From: Halorientalis regularis
Lineage (GTDB): Archaea > Halobacteriota > Halobacteria > Halobacteriales > Haloarculaceae
Reading direction: 5' to 3'
DNA: 64,000 nucleotides
Assembly (NCBI RefSeq): GCF_023698535.1
Contig: NZ_JALJCL010000010.1
Coordinates: 112,144 to 176,143, forward strand
Shown here: positions 1 through 10,800 of the stretch, one piece after another
Layout of the letters: each line of letters opens with the position of its first letter
Numbering within the stretch: position 1 is the stretch's first letter
The notes under the pieces: model-generated
The model's input: the letters and a program-made list of their open reading frames with translations, nothing else
What the model was told of the DNA's origin: nothing
Databases searched by the model: none
Made by a program: the position numbers and the translations under genes

Positions 1-398
1 CCTTCGGGGACGTAGACGACCGTCCCGGCCGAGAACAGCGCCGTCGACAGCGCGGTGAGGTAGTTGCGCTGGGGATCGACGACACTGCCGAACTGTTCTT
101 CAATCAGGTCGCCGTGTTCGTCCAGCGCCTCGGACCAGGAGAGCACGTCGACGCCGTCGGCGTCCACGCGGTCTTTCTCCTGAGCCATCTCGAGGGGGTC
201 GACGAAGCTCTCGTAGTCGAGGGCGTCGAGGTTCGTCCACTCCCGGCCCGGCGTCTGGATGACCGCGGGCATGTCGAGGTCTTCGAGCGCGTCGAGCGCG
301 TCGAGTCGCGTCTCCAGCAGCCACTCGGGCTCGTCGAGCTGTTCGCTGATCTCCGCTACCTGCTCCTCCGTGAGGTTTGCGTGTACCTGCGTACTCAT
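1..398 (-). CDS. sufD: Fe-S cluster assembly protein SufD, N-terminal part (truncated by window edge)
   Basis: The first 132 codons of a gene that continues past the left edge of the window. The protein begins MSTQVHANLTEEQVAEI and contains a Trp/Leu-rich N-terminal region followed by a stretch ending in FSAGTVVYVPEG, which matches the start of the SufB/SufD beta-helix core. In the Suf pathway SufD partners SufB and the SufC ATPase to form the cytosolic scaffold that assembles Fe-S clusters. It starts 15 nt after the sufB stop and is the third gene of sufC-sufB-sufD. The N-terminal segment resembles that of the neighbouring SufB, as expected for paralogues. The ATG at 396-398 is the natural start. 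Recognition is from family knowledge; the catalytic core is outside the window. Confidence 0.9.
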   Translation of the reverse strand, partial: MSTQVHANLTEEQVAEISEQLDEPEWLLETRLDALDALEDLDMPAVIQTPGREWTNLDALDYESFVDPLEMAQEKDRVDADGVDVLSWSEALDEHGDLIEEQFGSVVDPQRNYLTALSTALFSAGTVVYVPE

Positions 399-413
399 AG
401 TGGAATCCGGGGA

Positions 414-1844
414 TTACCCGAGCGAGCCCTCCATCTCCAGTTCGATGAGGCGGTTGAGTTCCACCGCGTACTCGATGGGCAACTCCTCCGTGATCGGCTC
501 GATGAAGCCAGCGACGATCATCTGCTTGGCGTCGTCGTCGTCTAGCCCGCGCGTCTCCAGGTAGAACACGTCCTCGTCGCCGATCTTCCCGACCGTCGCC
601 TCGTGGGCCACGTCGACCTTGTTCTCCTGGATCTCCATGTACGGCATCGTGTCGCTGGTCGACTCGTTGTCGAACATCAGCGCGTCACACTCCACCGACG
701 TGGAGGAGTTCTCCGCGCCGTCTGCCATGTGGACCAGGCCGCGGTAGTTCGTCCGGCCGCCGTCCTTGCTGATCGACTTGGACTCGATAGTCGACTTCGT
801 GTCCGGCGCGTTGTGGTAGACCTTCGCGCCGGTGTCGATGTTCTGTCCTTCGCCAGCCATGGCGATCGTGATGTGGTTGTCCGTCGCGCCCGGGCCCTTC
901 AGGATCGTCGACGGGTACAGCATCGTCGCTTTCGACCCCATCGACCCCGACACCCACTCCATCGTCGCGTCCTTTTCGGCGATGGCGCGCTTGGTGTTGA
1001 GGTTGTAGGTGTTCTTCGACCAGTTCTGCACCGTCGAGTACTGGACGTGGGCGTTCTCCTTGACGAACACTTCGACCCCGCCGCTGTGGAGGTTAAAGGC
1101 CGAGTACTTCGGCGCGGAACAGCCCTCGATGTAGTGGACTTCGGAGTTCTCCTCGGCGATGATCAGCGTGTGCTCGAACTGGCCCATCCCGTCGGAGTTC
1201 ATCCGGAAGTACGCCTGCACGGGCATATCGACCGTGGTGTCTTCGGGGACGTAGACGAAGCTCCCGCCCGACCAGATCGCGCCGTGCAGCGCCGCGAACT
1301 TGTTGTCGCTGGGCGGCACCGCTTTGGTCATGAAGTACTCTTTGACGATCTCTTCGTGCTCTTGGACGGCCTTGTCCATGTCACAGAAGATGACGCCCTT
1401 GTCCTCCCAGCGCTCCTGCATGTTCTGGTAGACGATCTCCGATTCGTACTGGGCGCCGACGCCCGAGAGGGCGTTCTTTTCGGCCTCGGGAATGCCCAGT
1501 TTGTCGAAGGTATCCTGGATCTCGTCGGGGAGGTCCTCCCAGTTCTCGGCGCCCCCGCGCGTCTCGATGTCCGGGCGGATGTAGGGAACGATTTCGTCGA
1601 CGTCGACCTCGCTCAGGTCGGGCGCGCCCGGCCAGTCGTCGGGCATCGGCATCTCCTGGAACTGCTCGAGCGCACGGAGTCGCCGGTCGAGCATCCACTG
1701 CGGTTCGTCCTTGTCCTCACTGATGACACGGATGGTCTCCTCGGTGAGGCCCTTCTCTGCCTCGAAAGCCGAGTTCTCCTCTTTCTTGAACTCGAAGCGC
1801 TTCTCCGTGTCCGTCTCTCTGAGATGGTCTTGATCTGAACTCAT
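414..1844 (-). CDS. sufB: Fe-S cluster assembly protein SufB
   Basis: 476 aa, the usual SufB length. SufB is the cytosolic scaffold subunit on which nascent Fe-S clusters are built, in a complex with SufC and SufD. The sequence carries the SufB hallmarks: an N-terminal helical region with WMLDRRLRALEQF, the core with IWSGGSFVYVPEDTTVDMP, the segment HYIEGCSAPKYSAFNLHSGGVE containing the conserved Cys, and the C-terminal GKIGDEDVFYLETRGL. The acidic N-terminus is typical of halophilic proteins. It lies 54 nt downstream of sufC and 15 nt upstream of sufD. A TATA-like stretch about 28 nt before its ATG (near 1868-1877 on the minus strand) could give extra transcription independent of sufC. Confidence 0.97.
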   Translation of the reverse strand: MSSDQDHLRETDTEKRFEFKKEENSAFEAEKGLTEETIRVISEDKDEPQWMLDRRLRALEQFQEMPMPDDWPGAPDLSEVDVDEIVPYIRPDIETRGGAENWEDLPDEIQDTFDKLGIPEAEKNALSGVGAQYESEIVYQNMQERWEDKGVIFCDMDKAVQEHEEIVKEYFMTKAVPPSDNKFAALHGAIWSGGSFVYVPEDTTVDMPVQAYFRMNSDGMGQFEHTLIIAEENSEVHYIEGCSAPKYSAFNLHSGGVEVFVKENAHVQYSTVQNWSKNTYNLNTKRAIAEKDATMEWVSGSMGSKATMLYPSTILKGPGATDNHITIAMAGEGQNIDTGAKVYHNAPDTKSTIESKSISKDGGRTNYRGLVHMADGAENSSTSVECDALMFDNESTSDTMPYMEIQENKVDVAHEATVGKIGDEDVFYLETRGLDDDDAKQMIVAGFIEPITEELPIEYAVELNRLIELEMEGSLG

Positions 1845-1867
1845 TGGTGATGTTGGTTTATTTCTCT

Positions 1868-1877
1868 AGCTATATTA
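1868..1877 (-). promoter_or_regulatory. possible internal TATA box for sufB
   Basis: In the 54-nt gap between sufC and sufB the minus strand reads CTAATATAGC, centred about 28 nt before the sufB ATG. This is the spacing seen for leaderless haloarchaeal promoters. Function is inferred from position and composition only. Confidence 0.3.
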
Positions 1878-1898
1878 GCCTGTGCTAGCCCTGCACGG

Positions 1899-2831
1899 TT
1901 ACGCGGTTTCGAAGAACTCCTCGCGCACCCAGTCGTACCCCTTGTCCTCGAGTTCCTCGGCCAGTTCGGCGTCGCCGGACTTGGCGATCTGGCCATCCAA
2001 CATTACGTGGACGTGATCGGGTTCGACGTAGTCGAGGATACGCTGATAGTGGGTGATCTGGAGGATACCAGCGCCCTGCTCGTCGCGGAGGGCGTTGATA
2101 CCGTTGGATACGTCCTGCAGGCGGTCGATGTCCAGCCCGGAGTCGATTTCGTCCAGCACCGCGATCGAGGGCTCCAGGATCGCGGCCTGGAGGACCTCGT
2201 TCTGTTTTTTCTCCCCGCCGGAGAAGCCGGCGTTGAGGTACCGCTGGGCGAAGCTCTCGTCCATGTCCAGCAGTTCCATCTTCTCCTGCAGTATCTCCTG
2301 GAATTCGGCGACACCGATGTCGCCTTCTTCGGGGTCGCCTTCCATCGGGGACGTGTCGTAGCCGGCCGCGTCCTCGTTGGTGTCGTCGGCGTCGGCTTCC
2401 TCGTCTTCGTCGTCCTCCTCGAACAGCTCCTCGCGCTCCTCGAGTTTGGCGTTCAGCGCCGTCCGAAGGAAGTTGACCATCGTGACGCCCTCGATCTCCG
2501 CAGGGTACTGGAAGGCCAGGAAGATACCGAGCGCCGCGCGCTCGTTGGGTTCCAGCTCCAGAAGGTTCCACGTACGGAGGTCCTCGGGAACCTCCTCGTC
2601 GAGGTCGTCGAACTCGTCGTCCTCGATGTGCAACAGGACTTCACCGTCGGTCACTTCGTAGGCCGGGTGGCCGGCGATGATCTTCGCGGTCGTCGATTTC
2701 CCACTGCCGTTTGGACCCATCAGCGCGTGGATCTCGCCGGATTCGACTTCGAGATCGACCCCGCGCAGGATCTGCTCGCCGCCCTCCTCGGCAACTTCAG
2801 CGTGTAGGTTGGATATTTCGAGTGTTGCCAT
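1899..2831 (-). CDS. sufC: Fe-S cluster assembly ATPase SufC
   Basis: 310 aa ABC-type ATPase, the motor subunit of the SufBCD scaffold. Visible motifs are Walker [10 protein letters not shown] (about residues 39-47), the Q-loop FLAFQYP, the SufC-type signature [10 protein letters not shown], and Walker B with the SufC-specific [13 protein letters not shown]. It is longer than most SufC proteins (about 250 aa) because of a very acidic insertion (about residues 133-175) between the Q-loop and the signature, rich in Glu/Asp. It is the first gene of the suf operon. A TATA-like element lies near 2876-2884, and a TTAGG-N4-CCTAA palindrome sits four bases upstream of the ATG, which suggests control by an iron-dependent DtxR-family regulator (inference). 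Confidence 0.97.
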   Translation of the reverse strand: MATLEISNLHAEVAEEGGEQILRGVDLEVESGEIHALMGPNGSGKSTTAKIIAGHPAYEVTDGEVLLHIEDDEFDDLDEEVPEDLRTWNLLELEPNERAALGIFLAFQYPAEIEGVTMVNFLRTALNAKLEEREELFEEDDEDEEADADDTNEDAAGYDTSPMEGDPEEGDIGVAEFQEILQEKMELLDMDESFAQRYLNAGFSGGEKKQNEVLQAAILEPSIAVLDEIDSGLDIDRLQDVSNGINALRDEQGAGILQITHYQRILDYVEPDHVHVMLDGQIAKSGDAELAEELEDKGYDWVREEFFETA

Positions 2832-2834
2832 TGT

Positions 2835-2848
2835 TTAGGGACACCTAA
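2835..2848 (-). promoter_or_regulatory. DtxR/SirR-like iron box upstream of sufC
   Basis: The plus strand reads TTAGGGACACCTAA, an inverted repeat TTAGG-N4-CCTAA ending 4 nt before the sufC ATG and downstream of a TATA-like GTATTATG (minus strand, near 2876-2884). The same 5-4-5 architecture occurs at 59786-59799 in this window. DtxR/IdeR/SirR-family repressors recognise TTAGG...CCTAA palindromes. Binding here is inferred. Confidence 0.55.
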
Positions 2849-3101
2849 GTCGTCTCAAACTCCGTGCGAGACGTTCATAATACTTTCGCATTCACCCAGT
2901 TAGGATTTCGTCAATGGAAAATTTGATTTCGTAATCTGGAAAAGCAGATGTCCCCGTGGCGATGGCGGCCGTCACTCACGACCCCTGTGATGGGCCGGCA
3001 TGACGGAGGCAGTGGCCACAGAACCGACGGCCGACACCTGTTTTCGCCAGCAGTCACGTGAAATGCCCACAACATTCATGCCCCGTAACTGAGTAGTTCT
3101 G

Positions 3102-4835
3102 ATGGAAATGCTGCAGTTCAGTTGGCTCCTCTTGCCGCTCGTCTTCCCGCTTCTCGTCGCCGTTCCAACGATTCTCGTGATCGTCAGGAACTTCGAAAAC
3201 CCCCGCCTGTCGCCGATCCCGCCTCTCGTGTTGATCGTCGCGGTCTCGCTGTGGTGTCTCAGCGACGCGGCGCGGCTCGCGGTCACCGACATCGACGCGA
3301 AACTCGCGCTGTACCCCGGCTACTACCTGATGGGGACCGTCGTCGTAGTCTCGCTGTTCGTCTTCGCCGCCGACTACACCGAGCGGTCTGCCTGGTTCCG
3401 GCCGAGCCGGCTCGGACTCGTCACCGCCCCGCTGTTGGTCTCGACCGGCCTCGAAGTCACGAACTTCCGCTCGTGGACGATTCAGTCGGCGACCACCGTC
3501 ACCCGCAACGGCACCGTCGTCGCCGACGTGACCTGGGGCCCCATGTTCTACCTCCACCACGGCCTCGCCTACTGCTTCGTCGCCGGCGCCGCGTTCATGT
3601 TCCTCACCTACGAGACGACCAACCGTCACTATCGCGGCCAGGTGTGGTCCATCGTCGGCGCACTCACCATCCCGTGGTTCCTCAACGTGGCCTATCTCAC
3701 CGACCTGACCGCGTTCAACTACACGAGCATCGGCTTCGCCGCCGCCCTCCCCATCGGCGTGTTGATGGTCTTTCGCTACCGCATCCTCCGTCTCATCCCG
3801 GTCGCCCGCTCGTCGGTCGTCGAGGAGATGGACACCGGCTACCTCGTGCTGGACCGCGGTGACGTAGTCGTCGACGTCAACGACCGTGCAGCGGAGTTGC
3901 TCGGGATCGACCCAGAACGACTACTCGGCTGTGATCGGGGCGTCCTCGAATCGACCTTCCCGCAGATCGAAACTGCCTTCGAAGGCGACGACGGCTTCAA
4001 CACCCTCACGCGGGTGGAAGACGGCGAGGAACGCTACTACAACGTCGAAACGTCGGCCCTCGGCCCCGGCGACGACGGGACGGCACCGGACACCGGGTCG
4101 GTCGTCCTCTTCCAGGACGTGACCGCACAGATCGAGGCACGACGACAGCTCCGCGATCAGAAAGAACGCCTCGAAGAACAGAACGAACGGTTGGAGGAAT
4201 TCGCCAGTATCCTCTCGCACGACCTCCGTAACCCGCTCTCGGTGGCGGACGGCCGCCTCGAACTCGCTCGCGACGAGTACGACAGCGTCCACATGGCGAA
4301 GATCGCCGAAGCTCACGAGCGAATGGACGAACTCATCTCGGACGCGCTCGCGCTGGCCCGACAGGGACAGGCCGTCCTGAACCGCGAGCCAGTGTCGCTC
4401 GAACGAGTCTGTCGGTCCGCGTGGGAGAACGTCGACACCCGGTCGGCGACCGTCGAAATCACGACGGCCCGAACCGTCTCGGCCGACGACTCACAGCTCA
4501 CCCAGCTGTTCGAGAACCTCTTTCGCAACGCGGTCGAACACGGTGGCCCGGACGTGACCGTCACGGTCGGCGATTTCGAGGACGGTTTTTTCGTCGCCGA
4601 CGACGGTCCCGGCATCCCCGCGGATCAGCGCGACGACATCTTCGAGAAGGGGTTCACGACCAGCGAGTCCGGGACGGGGTTCGGGCTCAGCATCGTCCAG
4701 TCCATCGCCGAGGCCCACGACTGGGAAATAACCGTCACCGAGGCCGAGACGGGGGGCGCATGCTTCGAGTTCGCGGACCGCTCCGACACGGACGACGCCA
4801 GCGTCGACGTCGAGTCGGTCGCCAACGCTACATGA
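3102..4835 (+). CDS. membrane-bound PAS-domain histidine kinase with 7TM N-terminus
   Basis: 577 aa sensor kinase. The first ~225 residues form about seven hydrophobic segments of the histidine-kinase 7TM sensor type. These are followed by a PAS-like region (about 245-340, beginning MDTGYLVLDRGDVVVDVN), a short Gln/Glu-rich coiled linker, the H-box ILSHDLRNPL with the phosphoacceptor His at 373, and a HATPase domain with N-box NLFRNAVEHG, G1 DDGPGIP and G2 GTGFGLSIV. All catalytic elements appear intact. It starts 270 nt from the divergent sufC and its last 8 nt overlap the convergent polB 3' end. No receiver gene is adjacent, so its partner is unknown. A second kinase of the same architecture lies at 47516-49339. 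Confidence 0.93.
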   Translation: MEMLQFSWLLLPLVFPLLVAVPTILVIVRNFENPRLSPIPPLVLIVAVSLWCLSDAARLAVTDIDAKLALYPGYYLMGTVVVVSLFVFAADYTERSAWFRPSRLGLVTAPLLVSTGLEVTNFRSWTIQSATTVTRNGTVVADVTWGPMFYLHHGLAYCFVAGAAFMFLTYETTNRHYRGQVWSIVGALTIPWFLNVAYLTDLTAFNYTSIGFAAALPIGVLMVFRYRILRLIPVARSSVVEEMDTGYLVLDRGDVVVDVNDRAAELLGIDPERLLGCDRGVLESTFPQIETAFEGDDGFNTLTRVEDGEERYYNVETSALGPGDDGTAPDTGSVVLFQDVTAQIEARRQLRDQKERLEEQNERLEEFASILSHDLRNPLSVADGRLELARDEYDSVHMAKIAEAHERMDELISDALALARQGQAVLNREPVSLERVCRSAWENVDTRSATVEITTARTVSADDSQLTQLFENLFRNAVEHGGPDVTVTVGDFEDGFFVADDGPGIPADQRDDIFEKGFTTSESGTGFGLSIVQSIAEAHDWEITVTEAETGGACFEFADRSDTDDASVDVESVANAT

Positions 4836-7800
4836 AGTTCCCGAGGCCGGTCTGTTCCTGCCCGCTCTTGACCTCGTCCCAGGAGATGTCCAGCGCCTCC
4901 AGAATCCGCTCGATTGGCCCTTTGAGTGTCTTGTCGAGCATCTTCTCCCAGTCGACCTCGAACTCCTCGGGCACCTGATCCTCGTACTCGAAACAGATCA
5001 CGTCCGGGTCGCGCCGGAACTCACCGTACAGCGGATCCGTCGAGGGGTCCAGTCCGTGTTCGGCCTCCACCTTGTCCCAGAAGTCCGAGTGCACCCGGTC
5101 GAGGTAGAGTCGCTTGGGTTTCGACCCCGAGGAGAAGTTCGTCCCCAGCAGGAGGTTGGCGTACTTCGCGCCGCGGACCTGCGCGGTATCGGTGTCGTAG
5201 TTGTCCAGTTTCTTCCCGATTCCGCCGGGGATGGCGATGTCGTCCAGACTCAACTGGCCGGCCTCGAAGTCCTGGATGACTTCGTGGACGTAGTCTTTGA
5301 TGTCCTCCGTGTCCGCGCCTTTCACGATGCGGTCGATCACTTCCTTCTGGACTTCCTTGGTGATCGGCGCGATGTCTGAGCGCTGGTACTCGAAGCCCGT
5401 GATGTCGATGTCGTCGACATCTTTGCCCTCCTTCCAGACAATGTGGCCGGCGTAACGTTTCTTCTTGCCCGCCTGGAAGAACCGTCGGTAGAGCTTCTCG
5501 AACTCGATCTCGAACCGATGGAACTCCGCGTTGAGCTGTTCGAGCGCGAAGTCGTCGTACGATTCGTTGATGACTTCTTCGAGTTCGAATCCCTTCTGGA
5601 TCGTCGCGGCGATGGTCCGGAGTTCTTCGTCGCCCATCTCCGGGTGTTTCTCTCGCATCTCGTCGGTGACTTCGACCTCGCCCTCTACGTCGTCGGGACT
5701 GACGCTCCCGAGTTCGAGCATGACGGAGTCGGTGTCGCCGTATACAGCCTTGTACCCTTCGTTTTCGACGACCTTGTCAGTGTACTCGATGACATCTCTG
5801 CCGGTCGCCGTCACCGCCGCGCCCATCTCCTTGTCGTACAGTCGGAAGCGATCCCACCCCAGCACGCCGTAGAGCGACTGCCCGACGAACTGGAGTTTGC
5901 CGTTTCGACCGGCCATGAGCGTGTGGTTGTCTTCGACCGTGACACAGTACACACCGTCGTCGGCGGTCGAACGTTCGCTGCTTCGGTGCATCCGGAGCGT
6001 GTTCTTGCTGTCCTCTGTGACGTAGATGCGGTATGCGCCGCTGTCCTCGTTGAAACTGGCCGTGAGACCGAGGTGGGTACAGAGCCGAAGCACGTCGTCG
6101 CGAAGTCGCTCGCTAGCGGTGCTGTACCGCCAGGAATTCTCTTGCCGGTCGCCGTCGCCGTCGATGAGCGTGTCGAGGAACCGCCGTTTCTGGCGCTGGC
6201 TGCACTCGAAGACGAACTCCGGAATCCGCTTCTCGAAGCTGTCCGTTCCACAGAGTCGTTCGAGGAAATCGCCGAGGAGTCTGGAGGTGAACTGGTAACT
6301 CCGGTCGTCGACGTAGTAGTCGAACCCCATCCGGTCCAGCAAATCACCGATCCCATCGTGGTGGGACTCACCGCCATCGGCGATGGCCTCCTGTGCGATC
6401 TTGATTGTCGTCGCCGAACCACGGACCTTCTCTCCGAACTCTTTGGTTTCGGACGTGTAGACGTTCCCCTCGGTAATGTACCACGCCAGCAGGTCGAGGA
6501 AGTCATCACCGTCGAACGTCCGTGGAATCCACTTCCGACCGGATTCGGCGTGGACGTACGTTCGCTCGGCGACGGACTCGATATACTCACGGTTGGCCTC
6601 GAACTCACCGGGGCCGAACACGTAGCCCTCCTCCCCGATGTCGTTTTTCAGTACTTTGTCCGGGTAGTAGCCGATTTCGGCGGCGAACGTGTGTCCGTGA
6701 ACCTCGGGTCTGACCCACACCTCGTACTCGTCGAGGTACTCGGTGAGGTCTACCTCGTCGAGGTACTCGCCGTCGGGTCCGTCCCAGTCGTGGGGAAGTT
6801 CGTAGTTCGTCGCGTCGTCCAGGTCACCGGCTTCGACGAAGTCGTACTCGTCTTCGGTGATCCCGTTCGTCTCGTTCTTCCGGACGAGCATCCGGTGGTT
6901 CGGCGTCACGCTGAAGTCGATCTTGTTCGTCTCGATGTCGACCAGATCACCCCGATAGTCGGGATATGCGTGCGTCTCGACGACCGGTTTGACCTCCATC
7001 TCCATCGTATCTGGGTCCAGCGAATACACCTCGTCACCAACGTCGAGGTCCCGGATGTTGCGAACGCCGTCGGGCGTTAGCACGTCGGTGTCCGGCGTGA
7101 AGCAGTTCATGATCACCTTCACGGCGGCCTGCTGCCGGTCGAACTGTTCGTACTCGCTGGAGTCGGGATCGTGGTCGTTCCGCAGGGATTTCTTCTCCTC
7201 GCGCTCGGAGAGCAGTTCGTCGACCATCTCCCGGATGACGCCGTCGGGCTCCTTCCGGAAGTGCTGGCCGTTCGGGGCGCGGAATGTGTCACCCTCGTAG
7301 GCATCGGGGTCGACCTTGGTCTCGGGGGATGCGTTAATCGTCACCATGCACATCGGATAGAGCGACTGCCCGATCCACTGGAAGTTCCCGTTCCGGCCGG
7401 CGAGGACGACGTGGTTGTCCTCGGCGGTGATACAGTGGACGTTGCCGTCGTGTTCTTCGACGGTCGCGTTCGTCGACTTCTTGAACGAGCCTCGCTTGCC
7501 GACGGAGACGTACCAGGTTCCGTCCGACTGTTTCGAGACGGTCGGTTTGTGACCACAGCGAACGGCGACGGTTGCGAATCCGTCTTTGAGAGCTTCGCTT
7601 TTCGTCCAGAACTTTCCGAGTCCAGAGTCCGCCCGACTCCCGTCGCCGCGGATCATCGTGTTCAGGAGAACCGCCAGAAGTTCGCCGTCCAGTTCGAACA
7701 CCCACTCTGGGAGCCGCTTCTCGCTGTATCCCTTTCCACAGTTCTCGACGAACCAGTCGAGCAGATACGCGTTGGAGACGTTGACGCCACGATCATCGAC

Positions 7801-10800
7801 ACTGTGATTGATGCCCATCTCGTCGAGCAGACGACGGATAGCCTGCCGCTCGGAACCCTCGTCCTGATGGATCGTGATGCGTCGGTTGGCCTCGTCTGCA
7901 CTCCCTTCGGTGACGTACCAGCCGACGAGTTCGAGCCAGTTGGACATCTCGAAAGAGAGTGGCGTCTCCCGATGTTGTGCCTCGTACTTGAGAGACACTT
8001 CGTCGGCGTGTGCCTCGATAGCGTCGCGGTGTTCCTGGTAGACCGACAGCGGAATCAGATACTTGCCGACTTTTTTCTGGAGTCCCATTGCTTCGGAAGA
8101 GCCACGGATCAGGTCGAGTGAGTCCGTGACCTGCTCAGGCATTCGGTGGCGGAACGTCCGGAGGTCGTCCTCGTAGTACGCGACGACGTGACCACCGTCT
8201 ACTTCGTCGATCAGGTCGAAGGTCTCCGGAGAACGGCCCGACATCGATTCGTGCTGGGGGAAGGCGTACCGCTCGTAGTCGGGAATATCCCGGTACTCGT
8301 CGAACTCGAAGTCGGCTGGGTCCTGCTCGTCCCAGCCGCGTTCCTTCGAGTAGAGCATTCGGTGGTTCTCGGTGATCTTGAAATCGTGCGTGTTGCCCGA
8401 GAGATGGTGGAGTTCGCCGAATTTGTTCTCGTACTCGTGGGTTTCCGCGACCGGCTTGACCTCACACTCGAACGTCTCGGGGTTCAGCGTGTACACGTCC
8501 TCCCCCTCGTCTATCTCGGTGATGTTCCTGGGCCCGTCGGGTGTGAGAACATCGGTGTCCGCACTGAAACACTTCAGGTCCAGTACCGTCACCATCTCCC
8601 GCACGCCGGTGATGGGGTCGAAGACCGCGCCGCCCTCGTAGTCCTCGGCGTCGTGCTGACCCTTCGAGGGGAGTACCAGGTTGCCGTGGAGTTTGTGGAG
8701 GACGTACATGTCGACGGCGTCGCCGGGCGTGGTGGCGTCTTCGAGTTTACAGCCGACGAAGGAGGCGACCTCCTGCCAGAAGGGGATGATCTCCTGTTGC
8801 TCGTTCAGCTCCACGCAGAGTTCCACGTCCCGGAGGTTGTACTCCAGCAGGCGCTCGGGGTCGTCCTCCCAGAGGTCGCCGATGTCGCCCGGATAGCGCT
8901 CCTTGCCGACGCCTAGTTCCTGTTCGCCGACGGCGTCCAGGCGGTAGGAGTCGAGTTCGGTGAACTTCGTGCGCTGGTAGGCGTAGAGCAGGTCGAAGAC
9001 GACGCGTCCCTTGATGTTGGGGCCCTGCCAGTTGTTGCGCCAGACCTCGTTCACGCGGGAGAGCCGTTCGGCCGAGAGGTCGTAGTCGTGGTGTGGCCCC
9101 TGGAGTTCTTCGAGTCGGTCGAGCAGGTAGGGAACGTCGAAATCGTCGCAGTTGTGGACGAGACAGTTGTCGGCGACGAAATTGTGCGTCGTCGTTTCGA
9201 TGTCGTACGTCGTTTCAGTCCCCGTGACATTCACGTCTTCTACAGCTACGAAGACGTATTCCTCCCACTGTTCGCTGGTGGTCTCGTGGCGTTTCAGGTT
9301 GATACCTCGTCGATGTTTATCTCGACCGATGCGCTTCTCGTCACTCCCCGTCTCAGCCTCGAACAGCGCATAGGGAACGGTCTCACTCTGACCGCTCTTC
9401 CCGCCTTCGAGGGCCTCGATCGCCTCGACTTTTTCGGGATGGTTCATATGGGGAAGAATGTCCCGCTGCACTCGATTCAGGTCACGCTCCGCGTCCGGGA
9501 CACGAACGATGTTCTCGCGCTGCTGCGCGTATATTCCGAGACGCCGGAACAGTTTGGTGTACCACTCCCCGATGGAACGGTTTTCCGCGGCAACGACTAC
9601 GGACGACGAGACACTCCCGTCCCCGTCGATGACGCCAGCGAGGAATCGAGCAACGTACTCTTCAGGGAGTTCGTACACCTGCGAGAGGTCGACATCAGCT
9701 TCGTTCTTGTCACCCAAGGGGATTCCGAGCCCGTTGAATACGTGCATCCTCGCCCAGTCGAGGACATCCTGCTTGTAACAACCCTTCCCGTCGGGTTGGA
9801 GGGCGGTATCACCGGGGAACTGCTCGTGCAACTCCTCGCGGGTGTTGTAGAACCGAATCCCATCATCAGTCGACATCGTCCCGTCCGTGAGGACGAGTCC
9901 GGCAAGGTAGACTTCGGTTTCGGAGATCTCGCGGTCCAGTTCGATACCGTTACGCCGATATTCACGACCTCCATCCGGCAGTGGAACTTCGTATGTGTCC
10001 GCTGCGGTCCGACAACGTTCGGGAGTCCAAACGTCAGTTTTCGGATGATACAGTGTCTCTTTCGTCACTTCGAACTCGTCGGCGAGTTCGGTGACCGCTC
10101 CGTGCGGGAGTGCAGACTTGAATTCTTTTACTTGTGTTTTATCGATGAAACGCTGGTTCTCGGTCGGGACGAGTTCCGACAAGGCCGGAATGGTTGGAGA
10201 ATCGATATTCAGTTTCCGAGGCTTGAGAACGTAGTCCCCCGGTTCCACGTCGTTACCTCGCTTCCAGTCGACCCGTTCGTCGTCACCGATCATGATCCGG
10301 TGGTCGCCAGACGAACGGAGCGACGTTCCGTCGGCGAGGTCGAACTCGAGAACCTCTTTCTCGCTTTCCCACTTGTTCGTCACTTCTGCCACTGCGGTCT
10401 GCTGTTGATCGTTGCCAACCACTTCGTCGCCAACCTGAACGTCCTGTATCTCTCGGACTGTCCCGTCAGCCATCGAAACCTCGCTGTCAGCCGGAAGACA
10501 GTTCCAGCCAGTGACGAGATCTGGATCGGTGTCTTGGACGAGGTAGTCCACGAACGCTTCGAGCATCGCCTCCTCTTCCTCGAAGACGCGCACGTCGGCC
10601 TCGAAGTCGTCCTCGATGGGGTCGTAGGCGGCCAGGGCCTCGGGCGGATCGATGCCCTCGTCGGCGTCGAACAGCCACGTGATGTACTCGTCGTCGTAGG
10701 AGTCGTGGGAGGTGAGACAGACGATCTTCTCCTCGCCGTCCTCGGGGAACCCCTGGCGGTCGTCGACCTCGATGTCGAAGGTGTTGACGCGGGGCTGGGC

